Positions 8,220 to 16,744 of a stretch of 64,000 nucleotides of DNA are shown here, piece by piece (the stretch's first letter is position 1; the number at the start of each line of letters is the position of its first letter). The position numbers and the translations under genes were made by a program. This stretch comes from Rhodospirillales bacterium (GTDB lineage: Bacteria; Pseudomonadota; Alphaproteobacteria; Reyranellales; Reyranellaceae). The notes beneath the pieces were generated by a model, which was given only the letters and a program-made list of their open reading frames with translations, had not been told where the DNA came from and did no database searches. The stretch covers positions 124,001 through 188,000 of the forward strand of contig JACPOB010000045.1 in the NCBI GenBank assembly GCA_016185145.1, given 5' to 3'.

Positions 8220-11200
8220 CACGGCCGATGCCACCGAGAAGGGTGGCATCGCCAACGGCTCCGGCGGCTCGCCGGCGACCGGCAATGTGCTGACCAACGA
8301 CACCGATCCCGACGCGGGCGACACCAAGACCGTCACTGCGGTCAGCTTCGGTGCGGTGAGCGGCACGCTGGGCACGGCGCTCGCCGGGGCTCATGGCAGC
8401 CTCGTGCTCAATGCCGCGGGGGACTTCACCTACACGGTCAACGAGACGGATGCTGCGGTGCAGGCGTTGCGGCAATCGACCGACACGCTGACCGACGCCT
8501 TCAGCTACACCATGCGTGACACGGCCGGCGCCACATCGTCGACGACGCTGACCGTCACCATTCACGGTGCCGACGATGCGCCGACACTTGCGGCGCAGAC
8601 CGCCGGCCAGAATGCGACCGTCGGCTCGGCCTTTTCCCTGGTGCTGCCTGCCGGGACCTTCACCGACGTCGATACCGGCGACAGCCTCACCTACACGGCG
8701 ACCGCCGCCGACGGCTCGCCGCTTCCCGCCTGGCTGAGCTTCAATGCCGCGACACGCACGTTCAGCGGCACGCCAGCGAGTGGAAATGCCGGCACGCTCG
8801 GGGTCAAGGTCACGGCCACCGATCTCGGCGGCCTCGCGGCAAGCGAGACTTTCAATATCGTCGTGACGACACCGCCCGTGACAGTCAGTCTGTTTACCGC
8901 GTCCAATACACCGGCCCAGACCGGTCTGAATGACGGCTCGGCGCTCGAAGTCGGCGTGAAGTTCCAGTCCTCGGCTGCCGGCCTGATCACCGCCCTCAAG
9001 TTCTATCGCAGCCCCAACGATACGGGCGCCGACCTGCTCGACCTATGGACCGTCGGTGGGACCAACCTCGCCAGCGTGGCATTCACGAACACTGCCGCAA
9101 GCGGCTGGCAAACGGTCAATTTGTCGTCGCCAGTGTCCATTACCGCCAACACGACCTACATCGCGTCGTACCACACGAACGGCTTCTATGTAGCGACTGA
9201 CGACTTCTTCAACACTGCGGTCACGAGCGGAGTGCTGACTGCACCTTCCACGACCACGGTGACCGGGGGCAACGGCGTTTATTCCTACGGTGGAAGCAGC
9301 ACCACCGGCATCTTCCCGACCAGCACCTTCAGTGCTGCCAACTACTGGGCCGATGTAGTCTTCGCGAATTCAGCGTCGAACACCCCGCCGACGGCAGTCG
9401 CTGATACAGCCGACGCCACCGAGAAGGACGGCTTTGCCAACGGCTCCGGCGGCTCGCCGGCGACCGGCAATGTGCTGGCCAACGACACCGATCCCGACGC
9501 GGGTGACACCAAGACCGTCACCGCGGTCAGCGTCGGTGCGGTGAGCGGTACGCTGGGCACGCCGCTCGCCGGCGCCCATGGCAGCCTCGTGCTCAATGCC
9601 TCGGGGGACTTCACCTACACGGTCAACGAGACGGATCCCGCCGTACAGACGTTGCGGCAGTCGACCGATACGGTGACCGACGCCTTCAGCTACACGATGC
9701 GCGATACGGCCTCGCCTACACGGCGACCGCCGCCGACGGCTCGCCGCTTCCTGCCTGGCTGAGCTTCAATGCCGCGACCCGCACATTCAGCGGCACGCCG
9801 GCGGCCGGAGATGTCGGGACGCTCGGGGTCAAGGTCACGGCCACCGATCTCGGCGGCCTCGCGGCAAGCGAGACTTTCAGTATCGTCGTGGGGACAGCGC
9901 CGAACACCGCGCCGACGGCGGTGGCCGATACGGCCGATGCCACCGAGAAGGGTGGCGTTGGCAACGGCACGGGCGGCTCGCCGGCGACCGGCAATGTGCT
10001 GACCAACGACACCGATCCCGACGCGGGCGACACCAAGACCGTCACCGCGGTCAGCTTCGGTGCGGTGAGCGGCACGCTGGGCGCAGCGCTCGCCGGCGCC
10101 CATGGCAGCCTCGTGCTCAATGCCTCGGGAGCCTTCACCTACACGATCAACGAGACGGATGCTGCGGTGCAGGCGTTGCGGCAATCGACCGATACGCTGA
10201 CCGACGCCTTCAGCTACACGATGCGCGATACGGCCGGCGCCACGTCCTCGACGACGCTCACCGTCACCATTCACGGCGCCGACGACGCGCCGACGCTTGC
10301 GGCGCAGACCGCCGGCCAGAATGCGGTCGTCGGCTCGACGTTCTCCCTGGTGCTGCCCACCGGGACCTTCACGGACGTGGACACCGGCGATAGCCTCGCC
10401 TACACGGCGACCGCCGCCGATGGCTCGTCACTCCCTGCTTGGCTGAGCTTCAATGCCGCGACAGGTACGTTCAGCGGCACGCCGACGAGTGGAGATGTCG
10501 GCACGCTCACGGTCAAGGTCACGGCCACCGATCTCGGCGGCCTCGCGGCAAGCGAGACTTTCAGTATCGTCGTGACGACAACGGCGGACACCGTGCCGAC
10601 AGCAGTCGCCGACACGGCCGACGCCACCGAGAAGGGCGGCGTTGGCAACAGCACGGGCGGCTCGCCGGCGACCGGCAATGTGCTGGCCAACGACACCGAT
10701 CCCGACGTGGGTGACACCAAGACCGTCACTGCGGTCGGCTTCGGTGCGGTGAGCGGCACGCTGGGCACAGCGCTCGCCGGGGCCCATGGCAGCCTCGTGC
10801 TCAATGCCGCGGGGGACTTCACCTACACGATCAACGAGACGGACGCCGCGGTGCAGGCGTTGCGGTTATCGACCGATACGCTGACCGATGTCTTCAGCTA
10901 CACGATGCGCGATACGGCCGGCGCCACGTCGTCGACGACGCTCACCATCACCATCCACGGCGCCGACGACGCGCCGACGCTTGCGGCGCAGACCGCCGGC
11001 CAGAATGCGGCCGTCGGCTCGGCGTTCTCCCTGGCGCTGCCCGCCGGGACCTTTACCGACGTCGATACCGGCGACAGCCTCGCCTACACGGCGACCGCCG
11101 CCGACGGCTCGCCGCTTCCTGCCTGGCTGAGCTTCAATGCCGCGACAGGTACGTTCAGTGGCACACCGGCGGCCGGAGATGTCGGGACGCTCGCGGTCAA

Positions 11201-11645
11201 GGTCACGGCCACCGATCTCGGCGGCCTCGCGGCAAGCGAGACGTTCAATATCGTCGTGGGGACAGCGCCGAACACCGCGCCGACGGCGGTGGCCGACACG
11301 GCCGACGCCACCGAGAAGGGTGGCATCGCCAACGGCTCCGGCGGCTCGCCGGCGACCGGCAATGTGCTGACCAACGACACCGATCCCGACGCGGGCGACA
11401 CCAAGACCGTTACCGCGGTCAGCTTCGGTGCGGTGAGCGGCACGCTGGGCACGGCGCTCGCCGGCGCCCATGGCAGCCTCGTACTCAATGCCTCGGGGGC
11501 CTTCACCTACACGATCAACGAGACGGACGCCGCCGTGCAGGCGTTGCGGCTATCGACCGATACGCTGACCGATGTCTTCAGCTACACCATGCGTGATACG
11601 GCCGGCGCCACATCGTCGACGACGCTCACCGTCACCCTTCATGGC
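7363..11645 (+). repeat. Tandem VCBS/He_PIG/DUF4082 coding repeat array
   Basis: Six near-identical copies of a VCBS/cadherin-like unit start at about 7864, 8200, 9386, 9909, 10593 and 11277. They alternate with He_PIG-like units at about 8575, 9711 (5'-truncated), 10288 and 10975. Two DUF4082-like units lie at about 7363-7855 and 8884-9375. DNA identity between copies is high enough that long exact words recur, for example the stretch coding SPATGNVLxNDTDPD. Such an array is prone to recombination and to assembly collapse; both frame breaks of the gene fall at unit boundaries (about 8190 and 9710). Confidence 0.85.
8200..9762 (+). CDS. Giant type I secreted protein, middle part (shifted frame)
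   Basis: This stretch is readable from about 8191 and has no credible start of its own; the GTG at 8200 lacks a ribosome site. It encodes a VCBS/cadherin-like repeat (PTAVADTADATEKGG onward), a He_PIG-like Ig domain (about 8575-8875), a second DUF4082-like module (about 8884-9375) and another VCBS-like repeat. It ends in the out-of-frame tail SPTRRPPPTARRFLPG. The residues are near-identical to neighbouring repeats, so this is the continuation of the same protein displaced by +1. The downstream junction at about 9708-9711 returns to the original frame. Treat it as an internal fragment of one gene, not a separate gene. Confidence 0.7.
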   Translation: MPTAVADTADATEKGGIANGSGGSPATGNVLTNDTDPDAGDTKTVTAVSFGAVSGTLGTALAGAHGSLVLNAAGDFTYTVNETDAAVQALRQSTDTLTDAFSYTMRDTAGATSSTTLTVTIHGADDAPTLAAQTAGQNATVGSAFSLVLPAGTFTDVDTGDSLTYTATAADGSPLPAWLSFNAATRTFSGTPASGNAGTLGVKVTATDLGGLAASETFNIVVTTPPVTVSLFTASNTPAQTGLNDGSALEVGVKFQSSAAGLITALKFYRSPNDTGADLLDLWTVGGTNLASVAFTNTAASGWQTVNLSSPVSITANTTYIASYHTNGFYVATDDFFNTAVTSGVLTAPSTTTVTGGNGVYSYGGSSTTGIFPTSTFSAANYWADVVFANSASNTPPTAVADTADATEKDGFANGSGGSPATGNVLANDTDPDAGDTKTVTAVSVGAVSGTLGTPLAGAHGSLVLNASGDFTYTVNETDPAVQTLRQSTDTVTDAFSYTMRDTASPTRRPPPTARRFLPG

Positions 11646-14624
11646 GCCGACGACGCGCCGACAGTCTCCAACCTGGCCGTCGGTGCGACGTCAATCTCCT
11701 TTGTAGCCAACGATCCCGATAACGCGACGCTTTCCTTGGCGAGCCCGTTTGCGGCCGCATTCGGCAATCCTTCGATTACGACAGGCGCCACCACCAGTCT
11801 AACGCCCAGCGTGCGAACGACAGCGGTGTCCGGCACCTTGCAAGTGACCGATGGCACCTACACGGCAGATGTCGTCGGCCTCTACCTGGGGACGAGCGCA
11901 GGCAACACGGCCACTGCACCCAATCCAACGGGGCCGAACGCGATGTATGGCTTCGGCGGGGTTGATACGTTTACCGGAGGAACAGGTGCGGACAGCATCG
12001 TCGGCGGCGGGGGCGCAGACTCGCTGAGCGGCGGTGCTGGCAACGACACCTTCTATCTCGCCAACGGCGATTTTGCCTCGGGCGAGTCCATTGACGGCGG
12101 CGCTGACGCGGACGCGATTGTTCTCACCAACGCGACGACAGTCAATTTCACGAATGGCACGGTCAGCAACGTCGAAACGCTGACTGGCAGCAGTGGCAAC
12201 GACACGGTCACGATGTCCGCCAACCAATTGGCGGGCTTCAACACGATCAATCTCGGCAGCGGAACCAATGTCCTGAATGTGGTAGCAGGCGGAGACATCT
12301 CGGCGGCTACAGTGCCGACGATCAGCAATGTCACCACCGGGAATCTCACTGGCACCAGCGGCAACGATTCGATCACGCTCACCGGCGCGCAGCTCGATGC
12401 GATCATTATTGGCGCTGGCACGATCAATCTCGGCGCCGGTACGGACGTCATCAATCTGACTTCGACTTCGGCGGACCTCAACACTCTGGGTGCGACGAAC
12501 GCGTCGATCCAGGGGGTTGAGGCGATCTCTGCGGCCACGGCGGCGGCTGGGGTCACCCTCTCGCTCTCTGGTCAGACCGAGGGCTTCACCATCACGGGAA
12601 GCGCAAACAATGACACGATCACTGGTGGCCGTGGTGCCGACACGATCACCGGTGGAGCTGGCGTCGACAGGTTCGTATTCGGCAGCGGAAGCTCGCCGGG
12701 CACAGTAGGAGGCATTGGAAACGCCGGAACGATCAGCGGTTACGATGTCATTACTGATTTCTCCATGAATGCTGGCGGCGACGTCCTGGACACCCCAAAC
12801 GTCAACGTGAGAGCGAATGAGACTGTCAATGGCACCGACTCGGTCCTGACGATCGGTGGCCAGACCATCAAGTCCCATCAGATAACCAACGGCATCATTG
12901 CATTCAGCACCAACAATACGTTCTCCGCGGCTACGACGGTGAGCTTGACGTCGCTCGCGAACGTCGCGGCGGCCATGGACTATGTCCATCGAAACGACTT
13001 CGCCACCGCCGCCGGCGCGAATATAGGATTCGTAGCGACTATAAACGGCACGCCGCACACCTTTATTTTCGATCAAGTCGGCAACAATGCCAGCGCTGCG
13101 AACGACATTCTCGTTGATTTGTCAGGAGTAACCCTGACGAGTCTCAGTGGCGCAAATCTCGCTCCCGCCGGCGCGGCCGGCGAAGCTATCAATCTGGGTC
13201 TGACAAATCCCACGGATCACCTCGGCTTGATCACGGTCAACATCACCGGCGTGCCGGCGGGCTGGATCCTGAGCGAGGGTGCCGACAATCATGACGGCAC
13301 CTGGTCGGTACAAACCTCCGACGTATCGGCGCTCTCCATAACGGCGCCCGAGAACTATGCCGGCGCGGTCTCGTTGCAAATATCGCAGACCTGGACCGAC
13401 TCGAGCGGCGGCACCGGGCTCGCGATGATTGCCAATAATGTCGAAGCCTATGCTCCGGGCGGGCCGATTTTTGCAATCGCGGGCGACGACCACCTCAGCG
13501 GCTCGAGCGGCAATGACTTGTTTGTGCTGGCGCAGCCGATAGGCAACGACACGATCCACAGCTTCGATGCCGCCCACGACAAGGTCGATCTGATTGCCTT
13601 TGGCGATCTCTCGAGCTTCGCTGACGTTCAAGCGAGACTCTCCCAGAACAGCAATGGCGATGCGGTAATCACGATTGCGCCGGGCCAGTCCATTACCTTT
13701 GCCGGCGTGAGCCCGAAGGGCCTGACGGCAGATAATTTCGCATTCAACGTCGATCCCGTGATGAGCAACGCGAAAAGCATAGCCATCGACGACGGCGCCG
13801 TTTTGCCGCTCGCCGGCACCGTCAACAACAGCGGAACGATCGAACTCGCCTCGACCGGCGGTGAAGCAAGATTGCAGGTCCTGGCCAACGGTCTCACCCT
13901 CGAGGGGGGCGGCCATGTCGAGTTGTCCGATGGCAATGGCAACATCATCGCGGGAACGACGCCGGACGCCACTCTGACCAACGTGGACAACACCATCTCC
14001 GGCGCCGGCCAGCTCGGCGACGGACAACTGGCCCTCCACAATCAGGGGACCATCATCGCCAGCGGCAGCAATGCGCTGACAATCGACACCGGTGCAAACG
14101 AAGTGGTCAACGCCGGCACGTTGGAAGCAACCGGCAGTGGCGGCCTGGTCATCCATAGCGACGTAGCCAATTCCGGATTGCTGTGGGCGAATGGCGGCAA
14201 CATCACGACTGATGGCAACGTGAGCGGCACAGGCTCTGCACTCATCGACGGGACAGCGACCTTTGAAATGGCTGGGACGTTCAGCGGGAACGTCATGCTC
14301 GCGACCGACGCTGCCGGCACATTGAAGATCGACCATGCCGCCGACTTCCATGGCACCGTGGCAGGCTTCGACGGCAACGATGCGCTCGACCTCGGGGATC
14401 TCGCTTTCGGCAGCAGCACGACGCTCGGCTATGCCGCCAACAGCAACGACACGGGCGGGACCCTGACGGCAAGCGACGGCACGCACACGGCCACGATTGC
14501 GTTGTTGGGCCAATATGCGGCCTCGAGTTTTGCAATGTCTGCCGATGGTTTCGGGGGAACGCTCATCCATGACGTGCCTCCGACAATCTTGGCGCCCACG
14601 CCGACCCAGCTGCAGCACGCATGA
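9888..14624 (+). CDS. Giant type I secreted protein, C-terminal RTX-like part
   Basis: The open frame really begins near 9708 (LAYTATAADG); GTG 9888 is only the first possible start. It encodes three more VCBS/cadherin-like repeats alternating with He_PIG-like domains up to about 11645. Glycine/aspartate RTX-type calcium-binding nonapeptides follow near residues 695-725 (GGAGNDTFYL), 905-935 (GGRGADTITGGAGVDRF) and 1195-1225 (GSSGNDLFVL). A beta-helix-like tail of about 290 residues ends the protein and includes DGFGGTLIHD, typical of type I substrates of rhizobia and relatives. The stop overlaps the exporter ATG (ATGA). Likely role: very large surface or extracellular protein, adhesin and/or enzyme carrier. 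Confidence 0.82.
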   Translation: MGTAPNTAPTAVADTADATEKGGVGNGTGGSPATGNVLTNDTDPDAGDTKTVTAVSFGAVSGTLGAALAGAHGSLVLNASGAFTYTINETDAAVQALRQSTDTLTDAFSYTMRDTAGATSSTTLTVTIHGADDAPTLAAQTAGQNAVVGSTFSLVLPTGTFTDVDTGDSLAYTATAADGSSLPAWLSFNAATGTFSGTPTSGDVGTLTVKVTATDLGGLAASETFSIVVTTTADTVPTAVADTADATEKGGVGNSTGGSPATGNVLANDTDPDVGDTKTVTAVGFGAVSGTLGTALAGAHGSLVLNAAGDFTYTINETDAAVQALRLSTDTLTDVFSYTMRDTAGATSSTTLTITIHGADDAPTLAAQTAGQNAAVGSAFSLALPAGTFTDVDTGDSLAYTATAADGSPLPAWLSFNAATGTFSGTPAAGDVGTLAVKVTATDLGGLAASETFNIVVGTAPNTAPTAVADTADATEKGGIANGSGGSPATGNVLTNDTDPDAGDTKTVTAVSFGAVSGTLGTALAGAHGSLVLNASGAFTYTINETDAAVQALRLSTDTLTDVFSYTMRDTAGATSSTTLTVTLHGADDAPTVSNLAVGATSISFVANDPDNATLSLASPFAAAFGNPSITTGATTSLTPSVRTTAVSGTLQVTDGTYTADVVGLYLGTSAGNTATAPNPTGPNAMYGFGGVDTFTGGTGADSIVGGGGADSLSGGAGNDTFYLANGDFASGESIDGGADADAIVLTNATTVNFTNGTVSNVETLTGSSGNDTVTMSANQLAGFNTINLGSGTNVLNVVAGGDISAATVPTISNVTTGNLTGTSGNDSITLTGAQLDAIIIGAGTINLGAGTDVINLTSTSADLNTLGATNASIQGVEAISAATAAAGVTLSLSGQTEGFTITGSANNDTITGGRGADTITGGAGVDRFVFGSGSSPGTVGGIGNAGTISGYDVITDFSMNAGGDVLDTPNVNVRANETVNGTDSVLTIGGQTIKSHQITNGIIAFSTNNTFSAATTVSLTSLANVAAAMDYVHRNDFATAAGANIGFVATINGTPHTFIFDQVGNNASAANDILVDLSGVTLTSLSGANLAPAGAAGEAINLGLTNPTDHLGLITVNITGVPAGWILSEGADNHDGTWSVQTSDVSALSITAPENYAGAVSLQISQTWTDSSGGTGLAMIANNVEAYAPGGPIFAIAGDDHLSGSSGNDLFVLAQPIGNDTIHSFDAAHDKVDLIAFGDLSSFADVQARLSQNSNGDAVITIAPGQSITFAGVSPKGLTADNFAFNVDPVMSNAKSIAIDDGAVLPLAGTVNNSGTIELASTGGEARLQVLANGLTLEGGGHVELSDGNGNIIAGTTPDATLTNVDNTISGAGQLGDGQLALHNQGTIIASGSNALTIDTGANEVVNAGTLEATGSGGLVIHSDVANSGLLWANGGNITTDGNVSGTGSALIDGTATFEMAGTFSGNVMLATDAAGTLKIDHAADFHGTVAGFDGNDALDLGDLAFGSSTTLGYAANSNDTGGTLTASDGTHTATIALLGQYAASSFAMSADGFGGTLIHDVPPTILAPTPTQLQHA

Positions 14625-16744
14625 CGGGATCTGACCAACGGGGGCTTGCAGCTCTCGTGACGTTGCTTCGATTCCAGGGGCTCAGCGTCGATCCGGGCCA
14701 GATACGCCATCAACTGGGCACCGATGCAATCGGCGTACCCGAGATGCTGCGCTGCGCCCGCAGGCTCGGTCTCAAGGCGCGCGAGGCCAAGACCCGTTGG
14801 GATCGGTTGGCGCGCACGCCTTTGCCTGGCCTCGCCGCGTTGCGCGATGGCGGCTTCCTGCTGTTGCGCGCCGCCGGCGAGGACAAGATCCTGGTCATGG
14901 CGCCCGACCAGCCGCGCCCGCAACTGATGACGCGCGCCGAGCTCGAGGCCATATGGGACGGCCGACTGGTTCTCATGACCCGGCGGGCGAAGCTCACCGA
15001 TCTCAGCAGACGCTTCGACGTCACCTGGTTCCTGGGTGCGATGCACAAGTACCGTGGGCTCCTGAGCGAGGTTCTGCTGGCCTCGTTCTTCGTGCAGTTG
15101 TTCGCGCTGATATCTCCTATCTTCTTTCAGGTCGTCATCGACAAGGTGCTGGTGCATCACAGCATAAGCACGCTCGATGTGCTGGTGGTGGGGCTGGTCG
15201 CCATCGCCCTGTTCGAGACCATTCTCGGCATCCTGCGTACCTATCTTTTCTCGCACACGACCAACCGGATCGACGTCGAACTGGGCGCTCGGCTGTTCCG
15301 CCATCTGCTGGCCCTGCCCATTGCCTATTTCCAGGCGCGCCGGGTCGGCGACTCGGTGGCGCGCGTGCGCGAGCTCGAGAACATCCGCAATTTCCTCACG
15401 AGCTCGGCGCTCACCCTGGTGATCGACCTCTTCTTCACCATGGTGTTCTTGGCGGTGATGTTCTTGTACTCGCCGCTGCTCACCTGGATCGTGCTGGGCT
15501 CGCTGCCTCTCTACGTCGCGATCTCCGCGGCTTCCACACCGTTGTTCCGCCGCCGCCTCGACGAGAAGTTCCGCCGCGGAGCGGAGAACCAGGCGTTTCT
15601 GGTCGAATGCGTCTCTGGTGCGGAAACGCTCAAGGCCATGGCGATCGAACCGCAGATGCAGCGCCGCTGGGAGGAGCAGCTCGCGGGCTACGTCGCGTCC
15701 TCGTTTCGCGTGCTCGCGCTCGGCAATGTCGCGAGCCAAACCGTCCAGTTCATCAACAAGATCGCCATGGCGGCCATCCTCTATTTCGGCGCCAAGCTCG
15801 TGATCGGCGGCGATCTGACGGTTGGCGAGCTGGTCGCCTTCAACCTGCTGGCCGGCCGGGTCAGCCAGCCAGTGCTGCGGCTCGCCCAGATCTGGCAGGA
15901 CTTCCACCAGGCGCGGCTGTCGGTCGAACGCCTCGGCGACATCCTCAACACCCAGGCGGAGCCGACCTTCAGCTTGGGCCGCACCTCGCTGCCGGCGATC
16001 AAGGGCGACATCGCCTTCGAGCACGTCACCTTCCGCTACCGCATCGACGGGCCGGAGGTGCTGAGCGACATCAACCTGAAGGTTCCGGCCGGCCAGGTCA
16101 TCGGAATCGTAGGGCAATCGGGTTCGGGCAAGAGCACGCTCAGCAAGCTGGTCCAGCGCCTTTATGTTCCCGAAAGCGGCCGCGTGCTGGTCGACGGCGT
16201 CGACCTCGCGCAGATCGATCCGTCCTGGCTGCGCCGCCAGATCGGCGTGGTGCTGCAGGAGAACGTGCTGTTCAACCGTTCGATCCGCGACAATATCGCG
16301 CTCGCCGATCCCGCAGTGCCGATCGAGCGCGTCGTCGCGGCGGCGACAATGGCGGGTGCCCACGACTTCATCCTCGAGTTGCCCGAGGGCTACGACACGC
16401 TGGTCGGAGAGCGCGGCAGCAGCCTGTCGGGCGGTCAGCGGCAGCGGATCGCCATTGCGCGAGCCCTGATGACGGACCCACGCATCCTGATCTTCGACGA
16501 GGCGACCAGCGCTCTCGACTATGAAAGCGAGCGCATCGTGCACCAGGGCATGGCGCAAATTGCGCGCGGGCGCACGGTCTTTGTGATTGCCCATCGCCTT
16601 TCCGCGCTCAGGCTGGCTGACCGCATCCTCACCATCGAACGCGGCCGCATCGTCGAGGACGGCACCCACGACGAGCTGATCAAGACCGGCGGCCGCTACG
16701 CCACGCTCTACCGCCTCCAGGCAGGTCTGCATGAAGTCGGCTAA
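14621..16744 (+). CDS. Type I secretion ABC transporter (permease-ATPase)
   Basis: A 707-residue inner-membrane exporter of the HlyB/LapB group. The N-terminal ~130 residues are a C39-peptidase-like domain without the catalytic Cys at the usual place (GLAALVTLL), so it should bind rather than cleave the substrate, as in HlyB. A transmembrane region spans about 155-440. The ATPase domain holds Walker A GQSGSGKST (about 495), signature LSGGQRQR, Walker B ILIFDEATSALD and the H-loop VIAHRLSAL. Its ATG overlaps the stop of the giant protein (ATGA) and it overlaps the next gene by 14 bp, so export of the giant protein is the natural role. No TolC-type outer-membrane gene lies in this window. Confidence 0.93.
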   Translation: MTGSDQRGLAALVTLLRFQGLSVDPGQIRHQLGTDAIGVPEMLRCARRLGLKAREAKTRWDRLARTPLPGLAALRDGGFLLLRAAGEDKILVMAPDQPRPQLMTRAELEAIWDGRLVLMTRRAKLTDLSRRFDVTWFLGAMHKYRGLLSEVLLASFFVQLFALISPIFFQVVIDKVLVHHSISTLDVLVVGLVAIALFETILGILRTYLFSHTTNRIDVELGARLFRHLLALPIAYFQARRVGDSVARVRELENIRNFLTSSALTLVIDLFFTMVFLAVMFLYSPLLTWIVLGSLPLYVAISAASTPLFRRRLDEKFRRGAENQAFLVECVSGAETLKAMAIEPQMQRRWEEQLAGYVASSFRVLALGNVASQTVQFINKIAMAAILYFGAKLVIGGDLTVGELVAFNLLAGRVSQPVLRLAQIWQDFHQARLSVERLGDILNTQAEPTFSLGRTSLPAIKGDIAFEHVTFRYRIDGPEVLSDINLKVPAGQVIGIVGQSGSGKSTLSKLVQRLYVPESGRVLVDGVDLAQIDPSWLRRQIGVVLQENVLFNRSIRDNIALADPAVPIERVVAAATMAGAHDFILELPEGYDTLVGERGSSLSGGQRQRIAIARALMTDPRILIFDEATSALDYESERIVHQGMAQIARGRTVFVIAHRLSALRLADRILTIERGRIVEDGTHDELIKTGGRYATLYRLQAGLHEVG

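Noticed and set aside
7363..11645. CRISPR array
   Set aside because: The repeats are long, contiguous and in coding frame with recognisable domains; there are no short repeats with unique spacers.
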